From contig JAMZAV010001809.1 in the NCBI GenBank assembly GCA_024449915.1, positions 1-64,000 on the forward strand: a DNA stretch of 64,000 bases, written 5' to 3'. This stretch comes from Sweltsa coloradensis (taxonomy: Eukaryota > Arthropoda > Insecta > Plecoptera > Chloroperlidae). Below, one piece after another: positions 45,939 through 58,290 of the stretch. Position numbers and translations under genes: made by a program. The notes below the pieces were generated by a model that saw nothing but the letters and a program-made list of their open reading frames with translations, did no database searches and was not told where the DNA came from. Each line of letters begins with the position of its first letter. The first letter of the stretch is position 1.

Positions 45939-47361
45939 TGTCGCTAAATAGCCAAACAAGCCCCACAACAAATTAAAACAATAAAATTAAACACAAATCC
46001 AATATTGAAAAACAATCAAACAAAAATTCCCTGTCACTCAAAGTCAAACAGCTGTTGAGAAAAACAATTACCAACCTTAGAAAAGTGCGCCGGTCTAGCT
46101 CAAGGCAGTAGTCTTGCCAACTGCTGAAGTTTAATTTAAGAAAACTGAAATAAAATATTGAGTGGGCACAGACACGACAACGAAAGGTTAACACAAATTA
46201 ACAAACCAGTTTCAAAATACAATTATAATGAATCAAATCAAGTTATGTTACATTTACAATTACAAAAACATGTTATAAAATTCTCAAAAGTTCCCAATAA
46301 TAAAAGTTCTCAAAAATAAAAAGTTCTCAATAATAAAAAGTTCTCAGTAATAAAAAGTTAGCCAGCCATTTTATAAAAGTTTGTTCGTAGATAGCAAGTT
46401 TGTTTTACCGTGTTATCGCGATTCGTAGATTTGTAGATATTGACCAGGACCAGGGGTCAATTTCTCGCCCCAAGTTCCAAGTTCCAAATTCTCGCCCAAG
46501 TTCCAAGCTCCAAAATCCAAACCGATCGAAGAAAATCTCCAAGTCCAAGACGTTCCAAGTTCCAGACGTTCCCTTTGTATCCCTGGTTGATCTGCTCCAA
46601 CCCGGACGTGAAGTCTCCTCGAGAGACCAAGTAAGTGTGTCTGAAGAAATCAGCCTTCTCTGCTCGCGTTTGTTTCGACTGATGATTTTGTGACGTAGTC
46701 ACGGAAATTGAGTGTTGAAATTTGGGCTTAGTCTATTACGCCCTGGTGATTAGGCAGAAGTGGGGGTATGTTTTTCGGTCCCACGGTTCTAAAAACGTGA
46801 CGTAGTTGCATGATGAACTCAGATAGTTTTTGATACCAACCATTCAAAAGATGCATAGCAATCACACACAAGTCACCCGGGACTGTCATTCCGTCGGGAG
46901 ATTTATGCACGCACGTGCAAGTTGTGTTGCGCAAATGTTGATGAAAGTAATGTTTCCACACTCCACAAGCTATGTGTGACGTCACTGAATGACCAGAGTT
47001 CGGGTGTACTTGCCGATAATGTAGCGCAGTGAACGAGAAAACATTCCATTCTCACAGATAAGATTACGATTGTGACATGTTTATGTGATTCCTGCACACA
47101 GAGTAAAACGGACATCGATTACGTAATCACCGCAGCTGGCCATGACGACGCGGATACGAAGCACAAACACTAGTCATTATTTATTACGCGTGGCTGATAA
47201 ATTGTCATAACACAATAAAATGAAATATTATTGGCTGAAATAGTTCATGTAATTATTTAAATGTAATTAATTATTCAAAATAATTATACAATTTGAAAGG
47301 CGGGAACAAATTATTATTTAAATATCTTTGAAATTGTCTTATATCAGACCAAAAGGTTACA
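45939..47361 (-). repeat. Left (3') LTR of the third element
   Basis: It contains AAAAGTTCTCAATAAT-type short tandem words (46288-46365) and GTTCCAAGTTCC words (46460-46570). The right copy has the same plan with scattered one-base indels. Confidence 0.9.
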
Positions 47362-50300
47362 ATATCCCCTCTGAAGGGCAGAAAAATTGAATGTAGTGAA
47401 AATTTTGAATGTTCTTCACTAAGTTCTTAAATTTAAATTTTACATTACAGTTTTTATAAGTATTATTTTTTTCACAAGCATGGTTATGTTTTAAATAAAA
47501 TGAGAGTGTGGTTATTTACCATTGGTTGCAAATAAAATTTAGTTTCAATCATAGTTTTTAAAAGAAAATTACAGTAGTGAATACAGTTTTATCAATGTTT
47601 GCATTGATTTTTAGAGAAGTAAATATTGCAACATTAGCAATGAAAATAATAGTGAAACAATTGTTATTTAGGTACATGACACCACAAAGATACAGGAATA
47701 TGACATGAAAAGAGAAAGGATGGTTGAGGAACAAATATTACAGGCAAAACCAACACAACACAGTCTATTAACTGAACTAATTATGTCTGCTATCTCACCC
47801 CACCCCTCGAGAAAAATTAAACAATTGAATAAACGTTATCAATCAGCTACGTGCTGTCGCAAAAATTAAATTATCCATCAAGTTACTTATCAATCAAATA
47901 TCCGAAGCTTTCGTCTAACCAGATGCCTTCCATTTAACCGCGTGGTTCAACTTTGTATCTGTCCACAAAATTATTCTCTCATTGAGATTAAAGTCAAAGT
48001 CAAAATTATTAATCAAGTTTTACAATTGTTAAATTGCACAAGCAAGTTATGATTGCGATCAAAATTATTCAGCATTGCTGTTGTTTAAACATAGGTAAAA
48101 TAACAATACAAAAATCAGCTGATAGAAAACAAAGGTATGATATGATGATACGAAAATGAATATGTAGTAACTATAGTTACTGTCCGGTCTTACAATGGAA
48201 AACCGCCCGCTCTTCGCCTTAAAATTAAATTTAAATTCATAGGTTCGATATGTTCCAGACTAAATTTCAAAAGTTCAACCTGTTAATTTGGTATGCCCAC
48301 TACTCACTGTACTAAGTTTTCGTTAGACAAAAGAATCTAAATCCATCAAATACCCCAGGTAAGAAGTACTGACTCCAAAATTCCGCTTACACGTGTTCCC
48401 GTTTTGCTTTGTCAAATAATTATACTGTGGTTTATTTATTTAAACCTCTCCCACTCACTCGCTCGCTGTTCTATACAGCCTCCCATAAATGTTTAACTCA
48501 CAGGTATAAACGCACCAGAACATATCTAATAAAGTATTTACTCGATCAAAAAAATTACATCGCTAAATACTTAAAAACGCCATAAAAAAATATATATAAC
48601 GCAACACAACCTATACAGGAAACTGTTACAAAAAGGCGTATACATATTACATTCTCACTAATATTACACGATGACAACAAAACAAGTTAATTATGCACGA
48701 TTACTAAAGGTTGATTAAATATTGGTTCAGCCAATACGGTCTCCTCTCTTATTGATAAGCACATCTGTGAAAATTGTACCACTAATCCATGTCAGTGTAA
48801 GGTGTTTGTATTTAAATGTGAATAGTTGTTATTGTTGTAACAAATAAGTCCGCCAAAAATTAAAATTGAAAAACATTTGAACTGTCCACAGTTCAATCCC
48901 CCCATCCTCATCTAGTTTCTGTTCAGTATGATTTAAAATTATAAAATTTATTGTTAGGCTCTATCCAATATCACCAAAAAGTCAAATTATTATTTTAAAA
49001 ATTATTTATTAAAATTTACTAATCCAAAATGTGTCAAAAACAAAATATGGTAATACACAAGGTTGCAAAAACAAGGTAACGTCAAGTTCAAGTTTTAGTT
49101 CACTGTTCAAATATCTCAAATAAATTTTTAAAATTGTTCGGGTTCAAATTCCACGAAGGTTTGGTTCAAATCCAGAAATACGTCAAGTATTATTTTATTA
49201 TCGAGCTTACTCGAACAAATTTGTATTTATTTTATTTTAAATCCTATGTCAAATCCTAGTTTGAATTTATTAAAAATAGTTGTAAGTTAAACAACGTTCA
49301 GTTCAAAACTATTTCAAATTCAATCCACGTAGTAGTAGGTTCCCGTCTGATTTTATAAAATTCCCAAATTATTTTTTTAAAAACACAATAGTTCACATCC
49401 CAGTTCAAGTTCAAGGTCACGTTCCATTTACAGTTCAATGTATGAATTCACGTTAAGTTTCAAATTTAAATTCAAAGTGAGGTTATGTTCCAACAAAAAT
49501 TGCAAAAAGTTCCAAGCAAAGTTCAAGAAGTTTATTCATAAAATAGTTCAATGTCTCCACGTTTCCAAGTTATGTTTTGTTCAAGAAAAATAAAAATTCA
49601 CTTCAAGTTCAAAGTTCACTATCTCTCAGTTCACTATCTCTCAGTTCACTATCTCATCTCTCGCTATCATCTCTCACTGTCCTATCCCTCATATTGCTAA
49701 CGTTAAACACTAGATTATTGTGACTCCCGAGTTAATAACTTCTATTATTTCCACTTCAACTTTACTTAATTCTAAGTTCGCATCACCTAGACCACCAAAA
49801 ACTTCAACTTTATTCAACATCGTTCCTAACGACCACATAAAACACCCACATAAAATTCAACTTAACCAACATCGTCACTTACGTCCACATAAAATTCAAC
49901 TTCATCAACATCATCACTTACGTTCACATTAACTACCACATTATTATTTAACTTCACCCTCCTATCATCATCTAACACTCCACTATCTGTTTCTGTTTCA
50001 CTTCTCTCTAGCCTTACTTTATTTCACTGAAAGTTCTCAAATTTACTATTTATTTTAGTTTCTATTTTTAAATTTTACATGCTTGTTTAGTTTATAAAAT
50101 AAGTTGGTTGCCAAGTTAAAAATTTAAAATTCAACTTTAGAATTCCAAGTTCACTGTCAACGTTTCAACATTTCAACTATAATTTAAAATCTACTTTTAT
50201 ACAAGTCCAAAACTAGGTTTAAATTATTTTAGTATAAAAAGTAAGTTTATTTTTAATGTTTGAAAAAAACAAATCCAATATTAGCTAATTTTAACTTCAA

Positions 50301-51139
50301 AAAGTTTTAATGTTAGAAAAAAATGTGAGGTTATATTTTGTTTGGGTGTGACAACACATATTAAAGTGTGTGACAAAACAAGTTGTGTGTGGGCAATGCA
50401 CAAGTTTAGTGTGACAACCTAAGTTGTGTGTGATCACTAAGAAGTGTTTCCCTGTTCCCCTTTAAATTGTGCTATAAATGTTCTCCTTTAAGATGTGTAT
50501 TAATATTTGTGAGTGACTGTACTCATTGCCAGTCAGTGAAGATTTGTTTATCTTATCTAAGTAAAGTCATTAGTTTTTTATTGCTTTTAGCAGCTCGACT
50601 GGAGTGTCTATCTGTCTGTGGAGGCTGGCCACCATGCATCCATTGTTTATGTTATTTTAAGTCAAGGTCAAGTTTTATATACTGGTTGAAATTAACAGTA
50701 ATCTATCTCTCATTTTTCTATTTTATAAACTGGTAGGTTTTAATCCCCTCAAAGCTACTTGTCACTTTCTGTTCTCTATCCATTCTGGTTTAAATTCAAT
50801 ATTTATTTTATTTTTAGTCCACATTAAAAAATAAATTCAAAGTTATTATTTAAAATTCACAATTTTATTTTATGTAGCAGTCAAGTTTAGTTTATAAATT
50901 GTTGTTGATTAGGTTTGAGTTAGTTTTAAGTACATATTTTTAATTTATGAAAAGCAAGTTTTAGTTTATGTTTTGTTTAGGCTTTTGTGTGCCCTTGTGT
51001 TGACACCTGGGTGTCCTAACCTCCTACCGGTCTACATTTTAAATCATTTAATTTTAGAATTCTTCCCTTTTTCTCTCTCATACTTTCTGATTTTTGCTGA
51101 AGGCTTTTTTCCAACGCTCCCTTCTCTTGTATAGTTCAG
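47362..51139 (-). other. AT-rich, GTTCAA-worded interior of the third LTR element
   Basis: No coding region is visible. The words TTCAAGTTCAA, AAATTCAAAG and GTTCAAATT recur irregularly through 49.0-50.2 kb. A 15-base unit TCACTATCTCTCAGT is repeated about three times at 49616-49660. TGTGTGTGACAA-type words occur at 50340-50440. The position corresponds to pol in autonomous elements. Confidence 0.6.
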
Positions 51140-51823
51140 TTAGCTTTTCAATTTTCCCAAAAACCATCTGTCATTGATTTTAATTTTATCTCTCCGTTTT
51201 ACCATACCATCCTGACCAAAATATTTTAAGTTTAAGTTACACTTGTTTTTATTTAAATTTTGTTTACGCATTAAGTAGGCCTCAATCCCCTCATCTCTCA
51301 CTATCACTAACTCATTTCTCACTGGTTCGATTCTCACTCCATTATCGTTAACTACTAGATTATTTATGTATTCCGGGTTAAAAATTTCTTTTATTTCCAC
51401 TTCCACTTTATTATTATTATTTTTAACACAATTTTCACCTTCTCCACTTCCGTTTTCATTTTTAGGTTCTCCGTTTTCTCTCATATCAACGTCACTTTTA
51501 CGTAGATTTACATTATCAACGTCACTTCCACTATCAACTTTAACTTTGTTTATCACTTTATCACTTACGTTTTCACTTACGTCACAACTAAATTCAACTT
51601 TATTAACTCGGTTTCTCCCATTATCAACATCATCACTAACTGTCATATTGTTAGCCCTATCTCGCCCTACACTTTCACTATCATTATCACTTACACTAAG
51701 GTTTAACTCAACGACATCATTATTATTATTATTAATTAACCCGGAAACATCAATATCTCTAGCATTCTCCAATAACCCAACATTTTTATCATCACCACGC
51801 TTCAACATCTGTTTCTGTTTCAT
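51140..51823 (-). CDS. Acidic Asn/Asp-rich protein of the third LTR element
   Basis: This is a 227-codon open frame on the minus strand, beginning with MKQKQMLKRGDDKNVG. Its first 32 bases overlap the end of the upstream coiled-coil frame in another register. The middle is a low-complexity Asn/Asp/Val/Ser-rich region (for example DNDSESVGRD). The C-terminal 70 residues look more globular, with NPEYINNL, EAYLMRKQNLN and KINDRWFLGKLKS. No protease, zinc knuckle or polymerase motif is present. By position it should be the second part of gag or a linker protein read after a frameshift; that role is inferred only. A frame of this length in low-GC DNA that stays open suggests a recently coding sequence. 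Confidence 0.5.
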   Translation of the reverse strand: MKQKQMLKRGDDKNVGLLENARDIDVSGLINNNNNDVVELNLSVSDNDSESVGRDRANNMTVSDDVDNGRNRVNKVEFSCDVSENVSDKVINKVKVDSGSDVDNVNLRKSDVDMRENGEPKNENGSGEGENCVKNNNNKVEVEIKEIFNPEYINNLVVNDNGVRIEPVRNELVIVRDEGIEAYLMRKQNLNKNKCNLNLKYFGQDGMVKRRDKIKINDRWFLGKLKS

Positions 51824-52100
51824 CTCTCTCTATGCCTACTTTATCCGCTTTTAATTTTGATTCACGTTCTAGTTCTGCTCTACGTTCCTCGTATCTTTTA
51901 TCAATTTTTCCACTCAGCTCGGTTATTATTTTATTTATGTCGGTTCTTAAGTCAGTAATATCTGATTTCATTTGTCTGTTTCCCTCATCGTTTTTTGAAT
52001 TTATTCCGGCGATATCTGCTTTCAGTTCTAGCCTTAGTCCTAGATTATCTGCTTTGAGTTCTGCTTTGAGATCTGCGTTTCCCTTATCTATGTGTTTCAT
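51792..52100 (-). CDS. Coiled-coil gag-like protein of the third LTR element
   Basis: This 102-codon minus-strand frame starts MKHIDKGNADLKAELKAD. Nearly the whole length is predicted by eye to be a heptad-rich helix, with repeated LKAE/LKAD, MKSDITDLRTDINKI and a charged tail (RAELERESKLKAD). It lies downstream of a broken frame starting at 52413 and overlaps the acidic frame by 32 bases. Coiled coils at this location are common in LTR-element gag proteins; no capsid motif is evident, so the assignment is from context. Confidence 0.5.
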   Translation of the reverse strand: MKHIDKGNADLKAELKADNLGLRLELKADIAGINSKNDEGNRQMKSDITDLRTDINKIITELSGKIDKRYEERRAELERESKLKADKVGIERDETETDVEAW

Positions 52101-52130
52101 AAGTAAAGTTTTCCATTAATTGTCTTTTAC

Positions 52131-52413
52131 TTCGCTAGACTCACTGTGTTGTTGGTTAATGCCCGTAGTACCTGTAGAAGTAGTCCTAGGTCCAGGCTTA
52201 GGTGTGATCTCGCTAGGCCTTGTGATTTCCATCACTGGTCTAGGAGATTCTAGGCCTAGGTGAGTGACTCAGCAAGTGGGTTTCGGACCTCGGGAGCCGC
52301 CAGGAGACCTCTGGAGCATCCATGATCTCAGGTGTCGTGTCACTAGTAACATTGAATTCTACATTAGTATCACTCTCAAAAACAATAACTTCCTTGTCGT
52401 CCTTTTCACTCAT
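52131..52413 (-). pseudogene. N-terminal gag-like frame of the third LTR element, broken by an indel
   Basis: The first ATG after the primer binding site (52411-52413) opens MSEKDDKEVIVFESDTN and continues to a stop near 52235. A different register then carries a Pro/Thr-rich continuation (EITRPSEITPKPGPRTT) that stops near 52131. A single indel near 52235 explains the break. The function is unknown. Confidence 0.45.
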
Positions 52414-52532
52414 TTTTTATTTTAATTATTCAGTTTTCAAAATAAATTTTAGGTTAAAAGTTGGCAAGCACCACGTTTATATTATTTATTAAGTTATTTA
52501 TTATTAATCTCGGGTAGTGTATAGAATCAAGC

Positions 52533-52550
52533 CACACAGTTGGCGCGCCA
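52533..52550 (-). other. Primer binding site of the third LTR element
   Basis: On the minus strand TGGCGCGCCAACTGTGTG lies one base after the LTR. It begins with TGG as expected for tRNA priming; the tRNA species was not identified. Confidence 0.8.
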
Positions 52551-52551
52551 A

Positions 52552-53964
52552 TGTCGCTGAATAGCCAAACAGCCCCACAACAAATTAAAACAATAAATTA
52601 AACACAATCCAATATTGAAAAACAATCAAACAAAAATTCCCTGTCACTCAAAGTCAAACAGCTGTTGAGAAAACAATTACCAACCTTAGAAAAGTGCGCC
52701 GGTCTAGCTCAAGTCAGTAGTCTTGCCAACTGCTGAAGTTTAATTTAAGAAAACTGAAATAAAATATTGAGTGGGACAGACACGACAACGAAAGGTTAAC
52801 ACAAATTAACAAAACCAGTTTCAAATACAATTATAATGAATCAAATCAAGTTATGTTACATTTACAATTACAAAAACATGTTATCAAATTCTCAAAAGTT
52901 CCCAATAATAAAAGTTCTCAATAATAAAAGTTCTCAATAATAAAAAGTTCTCAGTAATAAAAAGTTGACCAGCCATTTTATAAAAGTTTGTTCGTAGATA
53001 GCAAGTTTGTTTTTACCGTGTTATCGCGATTCGTAGATTTGTAGATATTGACCAGGTCCAGGGGTCAAGTTCTCGCCCAAGTTCCAAGTTCCAAATTCTC
53101 GCCCACGTTCCAAGCTCCAAAATCCAAACGATCGAAGAAAATCTCCAAGTCCAAGACGTTCCAAGTTCCAGACGTTCCCGTGTATCCTGGTTGATCTGCT
53201 CCAACCCGGACGTGAAGTCTCCTCGAGAGACCAAGTAAGTGTGTCTGAAGAAATCAGCCTTCTCTGCTCGCGTTTGTTTCGACTGATGATTTTGTGACGT
53301 AGTCACGGAAATTGAGTGTTGTAATTGGCTTAGTCTATTACGCCCTGGTGATTAGGCAGAAGTGGGGGTATGTTTTCGGTCCCACGGTTCTAAAAACGTG
53401 ACGTAGTTGTCATGATGAAACTCAGATAGTTTATTGATACCAACCATTCAAAAGATGCATAGCAATCACACACAAGTCACCCGGGACTGTCATTCCGTCG
53501 GGAGATTTATGCACGCACGTGCAAGTTGTGTTGCGCAAATGTTGATGAAAGTAATGTTTCCACACTCCACAAGCTATGTGTGACGTCACTGAATGACCAG
53601 AGTTCGGGTGTACTTGCCGATAATGTAGCGCAGTGAACGAGAAAACATTCCATTCTCACAGATAAGATTACGATTGTGACATGTTTATGTGATTCCTGCA
53701 CACAGAGTACACGGACATCGATTACGTAATCACCGCAGCTGGCCATGACGACGCGGATACGAAGCACAAACACTAGTCATTATTTATTACGCGTGGCTGA
53801 TAAATTGTCATAACACAATAAAATGAAATATTATTGGCTGAAATAGTTCATGTAATTATTTAAATGTAATTAATTATTCAAAATAATTATACAATTTGAA
53901 AGGCGGGAACAAATTAATATTTAAATATCTTTGAAATTGTCTTATATCAGACCAAAAGGTTACA
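52552..53964 (-). repeat. Right (5') LTR of the third element
   Basis: It begins TGTCGCTGAATAGCC and ends AAAAGGTTACA, as does the left copy, and is followed by the GCTT duplication. Confidence 0.9.
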
Positions 53965-54641
53965 GCTTTGCGAACGCTTTTTTTGGCGCGTTGATGGATG
54001 AGCTTTTTAAGTTTTTAGTATATGCGTGGGATCTCTTTACTTCTCAAGTTCCATTGCAAAATCAATTGTGTTAAGTAAGGATAATTTATATAAAGTAGTA
54101 CTAATTGCTATGGTTATTAGAATGAAAAATATCTGGAGGCCCGAAGACTTACTTTTTGTACGCATTATAGGTGATTGTAGTCAAGTTTCTATAGTTACTT
54201 GTTAATAATTAAGTTTTTTGAGGTATATAACCTTTATTTCGATGGATTCTGGCTAACTTTTTCATTTTTTCTTTCAAAAGGCAATACATCACCATAATCT
54301 TAATGTCCATGTAAAATATGAACGTTGTAGCCCACCCGTTTGGTCAGAATCGGCCCAAAATATCACGAAAATATCGCATTTACAAATCGAATAAATAGTA
54401 AAAAGTACAATATTCATGAGAAATATTTCTTCGATTATACCCAAAAACGTGGCAGGCCTAAGTTCAGAGATTTCGAAGGTCCCCTCCAATTTGCATCAAG
54501 ATCGCATATGCTGTTTACCTGGTAGAGCGCGAACAAGCAGATAGAAAAACAAACAACAAAACAAAAACAAAACACCCGAGCTATTTTTTTTTTGGGGGGG
54601 GGGGGGCTCAGTCTAATTGAAGTCTTCGCTTCGCTCATCTA
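53965..54641 (+). mobile_element. GGATGAGC-family element, copy F (outer tip cut off by the LTR element)
   Basis: It reads GCGAACGCTTTTTTTGGCG, CGTTGATGGATGAGC, the family core, then CTTCGCTTCGCTCATCTAA. Its ACTAGG-like tip lies on the far side of the LTR element at 45928-45933. The mirror copy is G. Confidence 0.8.
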
Positions 54642-55511
54642 AAAATCTCGATAGTCGATAATCTTAAGTCATTATAGACACTCGAAACAAATAATTGCCA
54701 ATCGGTCAAAAACGGCCCGAAACACGTCGTTCGTTCGTCGGAGGAGGAGGACGACGCTTTGCCCTAGTTGTGCAGGCAACTTGCATTGCATGCATAGTCT
54801 CGCACATTTTAGTGACAGTGACACGGCTCATGATGGTTGGTACGGGAGTTACAACGAACAGGTAAACAGTACTTGTTAATTATAGGGATCCCCCGAAAAG
54901 GAAAGTAGGTAAGTGCGGTTGGGGGGAAACGCGAAGCGCCGTGGGGGGGCCTAGCTGACCACAGCAATGCACTTCATGCCCCCCCCCCCCCCACTGTTAC
55001 TGGGGGGTCCCGTAACGGTAATGAACAACTACCAAAATAACACCTTAAGTCTATCTATCCATGAAGTACAAAGTGACCATCGACGGACGCGTCGGGTATG
55101 GGTATGAGGCAGCTGCTAAGGGTTGTCGCGTGTAGTCGTAAAAATAGACCATCCTAGAAGCTGAGGGTTTTTTACCTGCTGTATTAATTAATTTATTGAT
55201 ATTTTTTGTTTAATTGCAAATATCTAATAACGTTGTTGAAATATTAAGCGTGCGTCTTGAATTTCATTTTTTTGGACGAATTTTTCTACGATAAAAACTG
55301 ACTGAGTTACGGATAATGCTTCTATAACATATTTTGATAATATTGTATAATAATATAATAATATTTATGTATTTCAGTCAGTTTTGATCGTAGACATTAG
55401 GAAAAAAAAACACATTTCATAACTCGAGCTACACATTTGAACCACGTTATGAAATATTTGCAATTATAAAAAAAATATTTTGCTGAATAAATTATTTTCA
55501 TCACAATAGAT

Positions 55512-56166
55512 TTGAAATGGGCGAAGGCAGGTAGAAACAAACCCATGTTCGTTCCCAAGTTCGGTCACGCCAAAAAAGCTGGAAAGGGAAAAATGCAGAC
55601 AATAGACGGGACGACCGATCCCGGTCTAGTCCGCCGAGGGACACTTTGTCCCTCAAAGATGGATAGACTTAGTACCAGTAGTACGAAACTGTTTACTTGG
55701 CGCATCTGTCTGTGATCTCGAGGTCACTGAAGGTCAAGTCATCGCTTTTCTCCCCAATGCACGCCTCTCACCCCCCGCCCCCTTTATGATTGTATCAGTT
55801 CATTCCTTTGCTTGCGCTGATAATCTTATAAACCAAACAACGAATACCAGTCATGGCCACACGTCGGACACTTCAATAACGCTGTCAATTGAACGACGAT
55901 CGATGGACCATGACGATGCAATCGAACTTCACAGAGCCAAGACATCTAAGAAATGCGACCTTCACAAAGACGAGCATTGTTTACGCAACAATCACAGTAA
56001 GCCTACCTGGTCACGCGCTGGGGGGGGGTGGGGGGGGGTTGGGTTAATGACGCTGTGTCTTGTCTGTCGCGAAACGGGAAAAGAATTAATATTCATTTCG
56101 TTAGTGGTGTACTGTTATTTTCTATGTTACGTCGATTTTGATTCATGCTATCATTATTTTTTTTAG
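55512..56166 (+). other. Two unrecognised open frames preserved in both arms
   Basis: A frame at 55512-55715 (with NKPMFVPKFGHAKKAGKGKM) and another at 55786-56166 (with HGHTSDTSITLSIERRSMDH) also occur in the mirrored arm at about 61605-61807 and 61350-61541, with a few changes. I recognise neither. A T-rich/AG junction just before the first (CACAATAG) could be a splice acceptor. Their retention may simply reflect recent arm duplication. Confidence 0.3.
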
Positions 56167-56937
56167 GCATTTTAAAAATTTTTCATGTATTTTCGTTACG
56201 ATAGCTACTCGACGACAATGATGCAGTTCTGACTTCTGAGATTATCCCATTTTCCAAGCATTGAGCGCGTTGCAGAGTGCAATAACACACGTTCATTGTG
56301 ACTATTCTTGCACACTTGACGTTTCGTTTCCTTCCTGGCCTTTCGTTCAATCGTCGGCACCAGTCTAAATATTGCGTTTCAGCCATATATTGTTAGAAAA
56401 CATGTGTTTTAGCATGTTATGACGGCTGTCATATGAGAGCTGCAATATTCATACGGCAATTTAGAATAAATATAGACTATAGTAAATAAGCACACTCATT
56501 CCCTCAATCGAATCTGTTAACATTAGCGGGTTTGAGAATTGGGGATGCTTTTAGATTTTTATAGACTCATCAGTCATAAAACTAAACATAAAACAATTTA
56601 TTTTGACAATGTAAATATATTATCGTAAACAGGCAAACACGCTCGGGAAAAAGACATTTAATCATAATATTACTTTTTATGATTCACGACAAGATTTAAA
56701 TCGTCGGGTGTCGATTACCGACATAGCTTTTAGGCCTTTTAGCAGATGTTTTTCAGATGCAACCCAAACTGCGGATTGATTGGAAATTGAATCAAAATGC
56801 AATCAGTGAACTGTCGTATATTCGTAAGGCCTATGTCACATTACAAAATAAATCTATCTAAATAACTGAGAAGGGGTTTGGTTTTGTATCAACAAACTGT
56901 GTGTGTGTGTGTTTGGGTCTAGCTTAGCTAGCTAGTA

Positions 56938-57475
56938 AAAAAAAAAAAAAAAAAAAAATCCCTTTTTAAGGATAACCAAACGTTTTTTTTTTTGCCAACT
57001 CTCCCTTTTTCCCCCGCTGAAATTTAAAAAAAAATTAATAAAAAAAAAACAATTGTTAAGGAAAAAATGGTCAAATGTAAAAATGTATATTGAAGGGGAA
57101 AAGTTTTTGGAAATTTTAAAAATTATGGCTTATTAATTAGGAAACCCCCTACGATTTGTTTAACAACAAAATAGTCCCCAAAAAAATATTTCAAATCAGT
57201 TTTAAAAACAAATAAAAATTTTATTTTAATTTTAAACTTTGTAAGAAAAAGGCCCAAAACATTTTTAACTTTTTTTTAAAATTTGCCCAAAATTTTTAAC
57301 CCACCCACAATTTTTGGGCCCTTTAAAAATTTTTAAATTTTAACACCGAATAAAAGGGTTTTTTTTTTTTTTTTTTTTAAAAAAAAAACGTTTTGGATTT
57401 TGACCCTTTAAAACTAAAAAATTTTAATTCTTAAAACCAAACAAATGTTTTTCACCAAAGGTTTTGGGGTGGTTA
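56938..57475. other. Homopolymer-rich block present only in the left arm
   Basis: Between CTAGCTAGCTAG and CCGCACAGTGCAACTGC the left arm has about 540 bases of A, T and occasional G/C runs with no counterpart in the right arm, where the corresponding words are 15 bases apart. The texture is the same as at 36.3-39.6 kb and suggests low-quality consensus. Confidence 0.7.
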
Positions 57476-58290
57476 TCGCTCGGCCGCACAGTGCAACTGC
57501 AAAACCGCTGTAACACCCCATGACTCATTTCTCTTCATAAGGTTTCTCGCGCTCGGATTATCGCGAGATTCAACTTCAAATATAACGCGGCCGGATGTAG
57601 CTATACGCCGGTAATATAGTAGCTTAAAAAGCCTTGACCGGAACTAATTGGTACAGAATTTTTTTTGTCAGAAGTTGTTTGTGTATGTATAAAGATATTT
57701 TAGAAACAAAGTTTACGCTGTACGGCCTCCCTATATTAGCATAATTAATTTAAAATGCTAAATCAGATAAAAAATTCATATTGTCGTTAATATAAAAGAT
57801 TTTGGTAAAAGTATTTTTTTAAATGAATGAACCAACTGTTTACAAAATTCTAAAAATACCCAATGCACATTTGCTAATGATTATCCGTAATTAATTAATT
57901 GATTATTACTATACAATTTTTATATTGTTACCACTTGCGTCCAATTGCTTCGCCCCAAACATGGTTTTCATGGTTGGAAATTAAAGAGTGATATCAAAGC
58001 AAAGTTGTATATAAAGTTTACCGGTTTTGTCAAAAATGTTTATTGCATAGTAAAATCTACATAATTAAATATGTATATTTATCGACGTGAAAAATTCAAG
58101 CAATTTTAATATTCATCAATATGGGTATCAAATGAAAGCTACTGATCCACTGGTTTTCACACTGATACATTTTTGGAAAGAAACATTTACCTGAAAGTGT
58201 TGTCGTGTGAGAGGGGGGGGGGGGGGCTTGATCTAATCTAAATAAAGGAATGCGCTCTCTCTCTCTCATCTCACCCGGTACTAATTGGTA

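Larger units (their letters stand above)
45935..53968 (-). mobile_element. Third LTR retrotransposon, about 8 kb, gag-like frames only, minus strand
   Basis: LTRs at 45939-47361 and 52552-53964 are flanked by the 4-bp duplication GCTT (45935-45938, 53965-53968). The unfilled site survives in the mirrored arm at 63326-63329. On the minus strand the LTR runs TGTAACC to GCGACA; a primer site follows the right LTR. The 5.2-kb interior has three gag-like frames near its 5' end and then about 3.7 kb of AT-rich sequence dominated by GTTCAA/TTGAAC words with no pol. It is best described as a large non-autonomous (LARD-like) LTR element. Confidence 0.85.
53965..58290 (+). repeat. Main left arm of the giant inverted repeat
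   Basis: Starting at GCTTTGCGAACGC this arm is the reverse complement of 59515-63329 throughout, apart from scattered indels and a roughly 540-base low-complexity block (56938-57475) missing from the right arm. It contains family copy F, two moderately long frames of unknown identity, a CG-rich word around 54900-55010 and the inner segment 57645-58290. The inner edge is CCCGGTACTAATTGGTA. Confidence 0.92.

Noticed and set aside
54289..54525. Short open frames in copies of the GGATGAGC family (also near 8.9, 10.1 and 62.8 kb)
   Set aside because: They occur on both strands of non-coding repeat copies and change register between copies.
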